59,393 nucleotides of DNA from Cytophagaceae bacterium (lineage in GTDB: Bacteria; Bacteroidota; Bacteroidia; Cytophagales; Spirosomataceae): the NCBI GenBank assembly GCA_027488335.1, contig JAIYBU010000038.1:1-59393 (forward strand), read 5' to 3'. A program made the translations under genes and the position numbers. Position 1 is the first letter of the stretch. The number at the start of each line of letters is the position of its first letter. Positions 52,948 through 59,393 of the stretch are shown here, in pieces. Below the pieces are notes generated by a model. It did not search any database, was not told the origin of the DNA, and saw only the letters and a list, made by a program, of their open reading frames with translations.

Positions 52948-53475
52948 CTAAGTTTTAAAATAGCGTTCAACCAAAAATTTAGCAGACTTTGTTGGTATAA
53001 TCATTCGGTGTCCTCCAAAATGGTATGCACCTAAGGTTTTTTCGTAGTGGTCAATGAGTTTTGTTTTAGCTGTAAAAGCCACAAAACCATCAAAATCATG
53101 TTGAAAAGAGACTTTACAAGCATAAGCAACAAGATTTGCGGCTACTCCCTCATACACTTTGTTTTTTCCAATATTAAAAGGAGAACTTTCAAGCAGATTC
53201 ATAAAAATATGGTCTTCTTCGTAAATGATGCTTAATAGCCCTTGAATAATGTCTGAATTGTTAATAATTGTTAGTTTAAAAACTTCTTTTTTATTATCGT
53301 TAAGTTCTGCTTTCCAATTAAAATTCCATCCATTTTTCTTTGTTACTCGTTTTGTATCTTTAATTGTAAAACGAGAAACTTCCGTTTGAAAACTATCGCC
53401 AGAAATAGTATTTTGAATAGAGTTTGTTAGTTTATCTACAATAAAGTCAAGATGTATTTTATGTTCTTTTTTCAC
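52948..53475 (-). CDS. Possible GNAT-type acetyltransferase-like protein
   Basis: A 175-residue cytosolic protein starting at a GTG (53475); the nearby ATG at 53480 is out of frame and stops at once. The C-terminal half resembles a GNAT fold: a central strand MNLLESSPFNIGKNKVYEGV, a helix NLVAYACKVSFQHDFDGFVA and the ending LIDHYEKTLGAYHFGGHRMI, where the Y...LGA pattern is typical of acetyltransferase strand beta-6/alpha-4. A clear acetyl-CoA loop (RxxGxG/A) is replaced by NKVYEGVAA, so activity is uncertain. It is followed after 5 nt by a 56-residue protein gene. Confidence 0.6.
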   Translation of the reverse strand: MKKEHKIHLDFIVDKLTNSIQNTISGDSFQTEVSRFTIKDTKRVTKKNGWNFNWKAELNDNKKEVFKLTIINNSDIIQGLLSIIYEEDHIFMNLLESSPFNIGKNKVYEGVAANLVAYACKVSFQHDFDGFVAFTAKTKLIDHYEKTLGAYHFGGHRMIIPTKSAKFLVERYFKT

Positions 53476-53538
53476 AGCATGAATTTACAGAAAAACTGAT
53501 TAAGTTGAAAGTACAATTTAGAAAATTGTGTTACGGCA

Positions 53539-54327
53539 TCAACCAAATTTATCCAATTGTTTCACCACTACACCAAAATCTTTTGGATAAGGGGCTTCGA
53601 TTGTAACCACTTCACCATTCATTAGACGAAATGTAAGCGAGTGTGCGTGCAAAGCTACTCGTCTGATAAGTGGCAATTCTTCTGTACCGTTTTTTAAATT
53701 AAATTTCTTGCTTTTGAGTTGCGAAAGATAAATATCATTTCCTCCATACATTGGGTCAGAAACAATCGAGGCTTTCAAACATTGAAGGTGAACCCTAATT
53801 TGGTGCATACGCCCCGTGATTGGCATACATTCTACCAGTGTATAGCTTCGATACGCTTTGAGAGTATTAAAAATCGTTTCGGCAATTTTGCCTTTTTCTC
53901 GGTCGATTCTTACGCCCGTACCGTCACGAAGTTGGGCAATCGGTAAATAAACCGAAACGCCTTCGAAGTCATGCACACCATTCGTAATAGCATGATAACG
54001 CTTGGCTACTTCACGGGCTTCAAACTGCATGGCGAGGCTACGGTAAGCGGCTGGATTTTTGGCGATTGCCAATACGCCTGAGGTTTCTTTATCGAGACGG
54101 TGGCAGAGTTGGGCATCATCAGAATACTCTTTTGCCAAACGTAAAATGCTTTGGTGTTTGTCCTGCGTTCGCTCGTCGAGGCTCGATATGTAGGGGGGTT
54201 TATTGATTAAGATATAGTCATCGTTTTCAAAGAGAATAATATCTTTGAAGTCGATTTTCTTAACTGTCTCTTTTATTTTTGGTGTTTCTTTTTCGTCGAA
54301 AATACTAAAATCGAAGTCGTATTCCAT
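53539..54327 (-). CDS. RluA family pseudouridine synthase
   Basis: A 262-residue enzyme that isomerises uridine in rRNA or tRNA. The catalytic Asp lies in CHRLDKETSGVLAIAK (about residues 70-85), and the later TGRMHQIRVHLQ motif is intact. No S4 domain is present at the N-terminus, which instead has a ~25-residue charged lead-in (FDFSIFDEKETPKIKETVKK). It therefore resembles RluA/RluC/TruC-type enzymes without S4; the target site is not predictable. It has its own promoter with a good -7 element. Confidence 0.93.
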   Translation of the reverse strand: MEYDFDFSIFDEKETPKIKETVKKIDFKDIILFENDDYILINKPPYISSLDERTQDKHQSILRLAKEYSDDAQLCHRLDKETSGVLAIAKNPAAYRSLAMQFEAREVAKRYHAITNGVHDFEGVSVYLPIAQLRDGTGVRIDREKGKIAETIFNTLKAYRSYTLVECMPITGRMHQIRVHLQCLKASIVSDPMYGGNDIYLSQLKSKKFNLKNGTEELPLIRRVALHAHSLTFRLMNGEVVTIEAPYPKDFGVVVKQLDKFG

Positions 54328-54346
54328 TTATTTACTGCTTTTTGTG

Positions 54347-54354
54347 CAAAGTTA
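54347..54354 (-). promoter_or_regulatory. -7 element (TAACTTTG) of the pseudouridine synthase gene
   Basis: Exact TAnnTTTG on the minus strand, 19 nt before the ATG at 54327. A TTG lies about 22 nt further upstream. Confidence 0.5.
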
Positions 54355-54407
54355 CGTTTAAAACCTCCAAGGTAGGCAAGACACGACAGGTTTTATTTTA
54401 CGGCAAC

Positions 54408-55475
54408 TTATTCGTTATCAGTAGTGTTTTCGGCAGAAGAATCGATAATTTTGGCGAGTTTAAATTTAAAAATAGTCCCCTTTTCGATTTTACTCGTAAC
54501 GGTAATCTTAGAATTATGAGCATTTAAAATATGCTTCACAATGGCCAAACCAAGGCCAGTTCCGCCCGTATCTCGTGAGCGACTTTTATCGACTCTATAA
54601 AAACGCTCGAAAATACGAGAAATATGCTCAGGTTGAATACCTGGCCCATCGTCTTCGACCGAAACATGAAAGTGTTTTTTGTCTTCTTCTATTTCGACAA
54701 TGATTTTGCCGTTTTCTTTACCGTATTTAATAGCATTATCAATAAGATTGGTTAAAACCTGAGTAATTCGCTGTTTATCAGCCTTAACTAAGGCTTTTTC
54801 GAGCGTTTTAGGCTTTATTTTTAGATTTACGCCTCTACTTTCTGCTTTGTGTTCGAGTTGTTCAAAGATTTCCTGCGTGATAATTTTTAGGTCGATTTGC
54901 TCGAAGTGCATTTTCAAATCGCCTTTTTCTACTTGTGAGAGTGTCACTAAATCTCGCACCAGTGCGTCGAGTCCATCAATGCTTTTGGCGGCACGATTCA
55001 AGAAACGGTCGAGCGTTTTGGGGTCTTCTTTTGCTCCATCAATGAGTGTATGAATAAAACCTTGTGCCGCAAAAATGGGAGTTTTTAGTTCGTGCGAGAC
55101 ATCGGCTAAAAACTCTCTTCTAAACTGCTCCATTTTTTTCAATTCTTCAATTTCGGTTTGTTTTTTTGCCACATACGTCGAAATTTCAGTATTGAGTTTT
55201 TTGATGGGATTTACACTTTTCAAGAGACTTTTTCTCGAAATATCGAAATCACGAATTTTTAGCTGCTGAATGGTTTTTGAAATTTGTTCAACCTCTCTGA
55301 AAACCAAAATATCAATCGTATAAAAAACCAAGAAGAAGGTGGCAAAAAAACAGGCTACCCCTACTACGAAAAGCATAGCTACCGTAACGTCAGGCACAAA
55401 ACTGAGAAACGCTACCGAGATGAGGGTGATAAAAACAGCCAGAAAAAATGCAATGATTCGAGGGCTAAAAGACAT
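54408..55475 (-). CDS. Sensor histidine kinase (PhoR-like)
   Basis: A 355-residue membrane kinase: two transmembrane helices within residues 6-58 with almost no periplasmic loop, a HAMP-like linker, a HisKA domain with the phosphorylated His in FLADVSHELKTPIFAAQGF (about 120-138), and an HATPase domain with N box (TNLIDNAIKYG), G boxes (VEDDGPGIQP, GTGLGLAIVKH). The very short extracytoplasmic part argues for sensing in the membrane or through a partner, as in PhoR. It follows the response regulator gene by 57 nt in one operon. Confidence 0.93.
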   Translation of the reverse strand: MSFSPRIIAFFLAVFITLISVAFLSFVPDVTVAMLFVVGVACFFATFFLVFYTIDILVFREVEQISKTIQQLKIRDFDISRKSLLKSVNPIKKLNTEISTYVAKKQTEIEELKKMEQFRREFLADVSHELKTPIFAAQGFIHTLIDGAKEDPKTLDRFLNRAAKSIDGLDALVRDLVTLSQVEKGDLKMHFEQIDLKIITQEIFEQLEHKAESRGVNLKIKPKTLEKALVKADKQRITQVLTNLIDNAIKYGKENGKIIVEIEEDKKHFHVSVEDDGPGIQPEHISRIFERFYRVDKSRSRDTGGTGLGLAIVKHILNAHNSKITVTSKIEKGTIFKFKLAKIIDSSAENTTDNE

Positions 55476-55532
55476 GCTTTTGTTTGAAATTTACTACAAA
55501 TGTAAATGATAATAAACGATTTATCATCTAAA

Positions 55533-56222
55533 TTATGCTTCGTCAGTAAACATATAGCCCACTCCTTTAAGGGTTTTTATGAAGTTTTCGCCTACTTTTT
55601 CACGTACTTTACGGATATGTACATCAATCGTACGCTCAACTACATATACATCAGCTCCCCAAATTTTTTGCAAAATTTCGTCACGACTAAATACTTTATT
55701 AGGATATTGAGCAAGAAAAGATAATAATTCAAACTCTTTTTTGGGTAAGACAATTACGTTTCCGTCGGGTTTTGTAACGGTATAATTTAAACGATTAATA
55801 CTCAATCCTGCGATTTCGAGGGTATCTCCTGCATCAGTTTTTTGAGCTTCACGTCTGAAAAACGCATTGATTCGGCTCATCAAAGCTCGTGGTTTAATGG
55901 GTTTATTGATATAGTCATCAGCTCCGAGTTCAAATGCTGCCACTTCCGAATATTCTTCTGAGCGAGCCGTGAGGTACAGAATAAACGTATTTTTAAGTTC
56001 GGGCATGGTGCGAATCATACGGCCAACTTCAATGCCATCAAAGTAAGGCATCATAATATCAAGAATCACTAAATCGGGGAGAAATTCTTTCGCAATTTCG
56101 ATTGCTTTTTTTCCATCGGGAGCAGACGCCACCTTATAGCCTTCTTTTTCGAGATTATAGACCAATAATTCTACAATATCGGCTTCGTCGTCAACTACTA
56201 AAACACGGTGAGCAAGACTCAT
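55533..56222 (-). CDS. OmpR/PhoB family response regulator
   Basis: A 229-residue regulator: a receiver domain (about 5-120) with acidic pocket Asp11-Asp12, phosphoacceptor Asp55 (LDIMMP), Thr/Lys switch residues (LTAR, NKPI), and a winged-helix DNA-binding domain (about 130-228) with VLPKKEFELLSFLAQYPNKV and RTIDVHIRKVREKVG. PhoB-like by sequence and by its histidine kinase partner downstream. The regulator comes first in the operon, from a promoter 38 nt upstream. Phosphate response is plausible, but no pst genes are present in the window. Confidence 0.94.
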   Translation of the reverse strand: MSLAHRVLVVDDEADIVELLVYNLEKEGYKVASAPDGKKAIEIAKEFLPDLVILDIMMPYFDGIEVGRMIRTMPELKNTFILYLTARSEEYSEVAAFELGADDYINKPIKPRALMSRINAFFRREAQKTDAGDTLEIAGLSINRLNYTVTKPDGNVIVLPKKEFELLSFLAQYPNKVFSRDEILQKIWGADVYVVERTIDVHIRKVREKVGENFIKTLKGVGYMFTDEA

Positions 56223-56259
56223 AAGTAGTAATTTTATTTGTTGGTGTAAGTTACTGCTG

Positions 56260-56267
56260 CAAAGGTA
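56260..56267 (-). promoter_or_regulatory. -7 element (TACCTTTG) of the two-component operon
   Basis: Exact TAnnTTTG on the minus strand, about 38 nt upstream of the response regulator ATG. No clear -33 TTTG is seen. Confidence 0.5.
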
Positions 56268-56392
56268 AGGTTAAAAAAACGTTAGGTATATTAAGCCAAT
56301 GTTAAATCTTAGCAAAATCGGCAATTTTGAAGAAAAATTAAGCAGTTTTAGGCAATAAAACAAGTGTTTCGGTAGAAATAAAATCGAATGTA

Positions 56393-56400
56393 TATCTTTG
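56393..56400 (+). promoter_or_regulatory. -7 element (TATCTTTG) of the CYTH gene
   Basis: Exact TAnnTTTG match 23 nt before the ATG at 56424. Divergent from the two-component operon promoter across about 130 bp. Confidence 0.5.
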
Positions 56401-56423
56401 TACTAAAATAATTGAATGAAAAA

Positions 56424-56891
56424 ATGGGATTAGAAATCGAACGAAAATTTTTGGTAAATCATGCTAAATGGGTGGCTGTAGAAAAGCCTAAAGCAGAGTT
56501 TTACAGACAAGGATATTTATTGACAGACCCCAGTAAAACGATTAGAGTGCGTGCAACTGATACCAAGGGTTTTATGACAATAAAAGGAAAGTCAGAAGGA
56601 GCAAGTCGTGCCGAATTTGAATACGAAATACCAAAAGCTGAAGCCATTCAACTACTTGATATGTTTGCAGTATCGGATTTGACAAAATATCGATATAAAG
56701 TAGTTTTTGCCGAAAAATTGTGGGAGGTTGATGTGTTTTTAGGTGAAAATGAAGGTTTGATTGTGGCTGAAATTGAGCTTTCGAGTGAAGACGAAACCTT
56801 TGATTTGCCCGATTGGGCCGCCGAAGAAGTAACAGGCGAAAAAAAATATTATAATTCTAATTTATCGACTTTGCCGTTTAGGAAATGGTAA
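56424..56891 (+). CDS. CYTH domain protein (triphosphate tunnel metalloenzyme)
   Basis: A 155-residue single-domain CYTH protein from the ATG at 56424; a TTG at 56412 would add four residues. The EIERKFLV signature (residues 4-11) holds the ExExK metal-binding motif, with basic (RVRATDTKGFMTIKGKSEGASRAEFEYEIP) and acidic (EVDVFLGENEGLIVAEIELSSEDE) tunnel strands as in the family. Bacterial single-domain CYTH proteins hydrolyse tripolyphosphate or nucleoside triphosphates. It has its own promoter and ends at a bidirectional terminator. Confidence 0.93.
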   Translation: MGLEIERKFLVNHAKWVAVEKPKAEFYRQGYLLTDPSKTIRVRATDTKGFMTIKGKSEGASRAEFEYEIPKAEAIQLLDMFAVSDLTKYRYKVVFAEKLWEVDVFLGENEGLIVAEIELSSEDETFDLPDWAAEEVTGEKKYYNSNLSTLPFRKW

Positions 56892-56904
56892 TTTGTGAGT
56901 ATTA

Positions 56905-56938
56905 AAAATTGGCACAAATTTATGTCTGTGCCAATTTT
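56905..56938. terminator. Bidirectional terminator between the CYTH and CBM9 genes
   Basis: AAAATTGGCACA and TGTGCCAATTTT are perfect complements around a 10-nt loop, with A/T ends on both sides. Confidence 0.88.
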
Positions 56939-56941
56939 AGT

Positions 56942-57610
56942 TTACTTTTCAATTTTCAAAATGCCAAAAGCTTCGGGGCGATGAAAACGTGGTGTTGCTC
57001 CACTCATCGTCGGACTCCAACACAGATACGCACACGTAGTAGGCGTTCCTTTCCAATCAGCTTTTGTATGCGACTTCAGCGAGATAATTCGATAAAAGTT
57101 AATACGATAAGTATCTTTCGCCTCCCCACCCAATAACGTCCATGGAATTTGCATTTTCCCTGACCAACTCTCAGCCACTTTGCTTACCGAATGAATGATT
57201 TTGGCATCTTCATGGCTCACAAAATCACAGCTTTTAGGGGCTTCTTTGGTAGGGTTTTCAATCCAGCCTGCAAAAAGGGCATTATTTGGATTAATTTCTA
57301 ATTCTAAATAGCGAGTTGGTGTGGCCGAACCTTCGGCAATGAAAATCTCAAAAACCTCTTGATTATACATTTCGCTATTGTGTTTTGTGTAGGAATTTTG
57401 AGCCACAAAAGGATTTTGTAAGCACTTAAATTCGATACTCAAATATTGGTTGTCGGCTTTTAGTTTTACTTCGGTTGTTTGGCTCGAAGTTTTGCCGTCA
57501 GTAGCATTTTTAAAGTGCATTTCTGGAAGTTTCGTCCAGACGTTTTTCGGTAAGTTGATAGTTGGGCTAATTGACATAGCAAATAAAATAATGTATAGAA
57601 TATGGAGCAT
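56942..57610 (-). CDS. Carbohydrate-binding module family 9-like protein
   Basis: A 222-residue exported protein starting at the ATG at 57610, where MLHILYIILFAMSI gives a signal-type N-terminus; an open frame to 57658 overlaps the upstream gene end and lacks a signal. The single domain is a CBM9-like beta sandwich (VFEIFIAEGSATPTRYLELEINP, a WSGKMQIPWTLLGG segment and CAYLCWSPTM). CBM9-like proteins bind sugar ends. It lies 14 nt after the GH30 gene on the same strand, so it probably helps the glycosidase hold its substrate in the periplasm or outside the cell. Confidence 0.82.
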   Translation of the reverse strand: MLHILYIILFAMSISPTINLPKNVWTKLPEMHFKNATDGKTSSQTTEVKLKADNQYLSIEFKCLQNPFVAQNSYTKHNSEMYNQEVFEIFIAEGSATPTRYLELEINPNNALFAGWIENPTKEAPKSCDFVSHEDAKIIHSVSKVAESWSGKMQIPWTLLGGEAKDTYRINFYRIISLKSHTKADWKGTPTTCAYLCWSPTMSGATPRFHRPEAFGILKIEK

Positions 57611-57623
57611 AAAATAGAAAGAT

Positions 57624-59000
57624 TTACCAAACATACGTAGCCACCGAGCCAGCATCAAGCGTGGTAGTTACTTGTTTATTATGATAACGGATATTAAATT
57701 CTTGAGCTTTGCCTTCTTCATTTTGTACAATCAAAACTGTTTTGCCAGAAGGTGTTTTAAAGGCTACATTCGGCAACGACATGGTGATATTTGAAGCAAT
57801 ACGTACCGAATTCGGGCGAACAAACTTAGAAGCATGGGCAATAATATAATAAGCGGGGTTGCGAATAATGTTTTGCCCAATCGTAATAGCTCCCAAGCAA
57901 GCCGTACAACCTCCATCCGTAAAAGGTTTTTGTTGTGGGTCAGCGGCCAAATTCCACTCTAAAACCGTTTTACACCAATTGCGTGAAGCACCGATAACTA
58001 AGTTTTTGATGTGCCACGAAAAGTCTCCTGCAAAATTTCCTGGAGCTCCAATCCATTGTTCGGTAAAATACAGATTTTTATCGGGGTGGGCTTCGTGTAC
58101 GCTTCTGATATTTTCTACGCTTCCACCGTATAAATGAAATGCCGAACCATCAATGTATTGGCGTGCTTCTGTATCGTTTAAGACACTGATTGGATAATCG
58201 GGGCGGTCGGCGTTGTGGTCGTAAATGATAATTTTTGTTTTGATTTTCGCCTGTTGGAAAATTGGTCCAAGACTTTTCTTTATAAAAGTAGCTTGTGCAT
58301 CTTGTGGCATCAATAAACTTGGATTATTGCCAGGGTGTAGCGGTTCGTTCTGAATTGTGAGGGCATCAATCGTGATACCTTCTTTTTTCATTTCCTGAAT
58401 ATATTTAACTAAATATTGGGCATAAATAGCATAAAATTCGGGTTTTAGACTTCCTCCCTTAGAATTATTGTTAGTTTTCATCCAAGTAGGTGGCGACCAC
58501 GGAGAACCTAAAATTTTGATTTTTGGGTTAATAGCCAAAATCTCTTTTAAAACAGGAATCAAATGTTTTTTATCTTTGGCCACACTAAATTTACTGAGTT
58601 TTGGGTCGGTTTCGCCCCCCGAAAGGTCATCGTAAGAAAAAACGTGGTCGTCGAGGTCTGATGCTCCTATGCTAATACGCAAAAAACTTACGCCAATGTT
58701 ATTGTCATTGGTGGCAAACAACTCTTGTAGTATTTTCGCTCTCTCGGCGGCATTCATTTGGCTTAAAAGTAGCGTGCTTCCGCCCGTGAGCGTATAACCA
58801 AAACCATCCATTTGTTGGAATTTCTTGGTATCATCTACATAAATGCTGGGTGAAGTATTACTAATTTTATCAAAACGAAGGATATTCGATTGTTTCTGAA
58901 ATAGAACAGATTTGTCGGTTTTTGTGAGCCATGTTTCTACGTTTTGGCCGTTTGTTTGCAAAACCCATGCAGACAGCAAAAATGCGTAAAGTTTTTTCAT
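57624..59000 (-). CDS. GH30 family glycoside hydrolase (glucosylceramidase-like)
   Basis: A 458-residue secreted enzyme with a signal peptide (1-18, ending TNGQ). FQQMDGFGYTLTGGSTLLL and GSPWSPPTWMKTNN belong to the GH30 barrel; the acid/base Glu is in TIQNEPLHPGNN (about residue 205) and the nucleophile Glu in YFTEQWIGAPGNF (about 295). The C-terminal beta domain ends SVATYVW. GH30 members include beta-glucosylceramidases, beta-1,6-glucanases and xylanases; the subfamily cannot be fixed here. It is co-transcribed with the CBM9-like gene. Confidence 0.92.
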   Translation of the reverse strand: MKKLYAFLLSAWVLQTNGQNVETWLTKTDKSVLFQKQSNILRFDKISNTSPSIYVDDTKKFQQMDGFGYTLTGGSTLLLSQMNAAERAKILQELFATNDNNIGVSFLRISIGASDLDDHVFSYDDLSGGETDPKLSKFSVAKDKKHLIPVLKEILAINPKIKILGSPWSPPTWMKTNNNSKGGSLKPEFYAIYAQYLVKYIQEMKKEGITIDALTIQNEPLHPGNNPSLLMPQDAQATFIKKSLGPIFQQAKIKTKIIIYDHNADRPDYPISVLNDTEARQYIDGSAFHLYGGSVENIRSVHEAHPDKNLYFTEQWIGAPGNFAGDFSWHIKNLVIGASRNWCKTVLEWNLAADPQQKPFTDGGCTACLGAITIGQNIIRNPAYYIIAHASKFVRPNSVRIASNITMSLPNVAFKTPSGKTVLIVQNEEGKAQEFNIRYHNKQVTTTLDAGSVATYVW

Positions 59001-59097
59001 TGTAGTTTTGTTTGAGTATCGGTTTGCAAGATACGTAAAATGATTGTTTATTGAAATTTGATGTTGGACGGTTATCTAAATTTTGAGACTTTCTCCA

Positions 59098-59133
59098 ACA
59101 AAAAAGTGAGATGCTTTTTAGGGCGTCCCACTT
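59098..59133 (-). terminator. Terminator after the right-edge reading frame
   Basis: On the minus strand AAGTGGGACGC and GCATCTCACTT pair with one mismatch and one wobble, followed by six Ts. It ends the partial gene that enters from the right edge. Confidence 0.7.
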
Positions 59134-59161
59134 AATTTCACCAAACCATTTTAAACCAAAA

Positions 59162-59393
59162 CTATTGTCGGCTTGCTACCTCTCTTTTAGGTAGCATTTT
59201 TTTGCTTCGAGTTTTTACTATTTTTATTTGAGGAACAAGTTTTTTCTCTGGAGAATCTACCCGTACAATTGGTGTTGGTACAGGCTGAGTTTCGGGTTTC
59301 ACTTCGGCGGTGATTGGAACTGAAGTTGGTTGTTTTACTGTTGCTGTCTAATTGGTCATTTTTTGTTTTTCGCTTACACAGATGTTGTAGTTC
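59162..59393 (-). pseudogene. Pro-rich reading frame with an in-frame TAG, partial at right edge
   Basis: The minus-strand frame runs from the right edge (YNICVSEKQKMTN), meets TAG at 59348-59350, and continues for 61 sense codons (TATVKQPTSVPITAEVKPET, QPVPTPIVRVDSPEKKLVPQ, a Lys/Arg-rich tail ending KREVASRQ) to TAG at 59162-59164. The downstream part has strong protein-like composition and a terminator 30 nt beyond, so the original gene probably ended at 59162 and a nonsense mutation shortened it. Alternatively the gene simply ends at 59348. The family is unknown. Confidence 0.5.

Noticed and set aside
59175-59202. Plus-strand hairpin with T run (GCTACCT...AGGTAGC) at the right edge
   Set aside because: It lies inside the minus-strand Pro-rich frame and no plus-strand gene precedes it, so a terminator role is not supported, although the sequence fits one.
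1-59393. tRNA, rRNA or CRISPR loci
   Set aside because: No cloverleaf with T-loop signature, no rRNA-like blocks and no regularly spaced repeats were seen on reading both strands.

Overview
The window (59,393 bp, AT-rich) looks like a chromosomal segment of an aerobic Bacteroidota bacterium, most likely of the order Cytophagales. The case for this rests on a type IX secretion sorting domain on a large secreted protease, an Oar-like TonB-dependent receptor, TamB next to tsaD, a GbsR/DCC/TIGR01777 cassette, and repeated TAnnTTTG -7 promoter elements typical of the phylum. No rRNA, tRNA, CRISPR array, transposase or phage gene was seen. The genus cannot be fixed from sequence reading alone.

Layout. 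1-6.2 kb: tail of a carboxypeptidase-regulatory-like protein, an M3 oligoendopeptidase, and a 1222-residue metalloprotease with a T9SS tail. 6.3-12.5 kb: small stress and metabolism genes (DUF2807, NTF2-like, acetoacetate decarboxylase-like, FMN reductase, DUF3817, pirin, intradiol dioxygenase-like lipoprotein), with the wreck of a DUF3857 gene among them. 12.5-20.6 kb: TamB, TsaD, MtgA and a soluble sugar dehydrogenase. 20.7-24.7 kb: a sterol desaturase and an M19 dipeptidase, with decayed genes on either side of the dipeptidase (a WYL-type regulator and a GHL10-like glycosidase). 24.8-32 kb: TIGR01777 epimerase, DCC protein and GbsR regulator with a clear palindromic operator, then RibBA and the Oar-like receptor. 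32-40.3 kb: DUF5662, cysteine desulfurase, divergent Lrp/RocD pair, an S74-chaperone protein, a DUF937-OmpA protein and HemE. 40.4-48.4 kb: an eight-kilobase carbohydrate catabolic cluster, all on the minus strand. 48.5-59.4 kb: PyrC, HemB, Fmt, GreA, a GNAT-like/small-protein pair, RluA, a PhoB/PhoR-like two-component system, a CYTH protein, CBM9 and GH30 proteins, and a broken Pro-rich reading frame at the right edge.

How genes work together. The 40.4-48.4 kb cluster (Tat-type Gfo/Idh/MocA oxidoreductase, cytochrome c-PQQ-type dehydrogenase, SDR, old-yellow-enzyme-like reductase, GH88-like hydrolase, Tat-type TIM-barrel epimerase) reads as an oxidative sugar or glycoside pathway acting largely in the periplasm. 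Lrp probably controls the divergent ornithine aminotransferase, and GbsR probably controls its own operon.

Most interesting signals: (1) the greA leader, where a promoter is followed by a 16-codon basic ORF and two successive intrinsic terminators, the second ending 14 nt before the greA start codon, which looks like an undescribed attenuation device; (2) a GNAT-like gene followed after 5 nt by a 56-residue charged protein; (3) a perfect 14+14 bp operator in front of gbsR; (4) two genes (hemE, lrp) whose -7 element ends 4 nt before the ATG, implying leaderless mRNAs; (5) several families of intergenic palindromes, including one nested 168-bp element; (6) at least three recognisable gene remnants.
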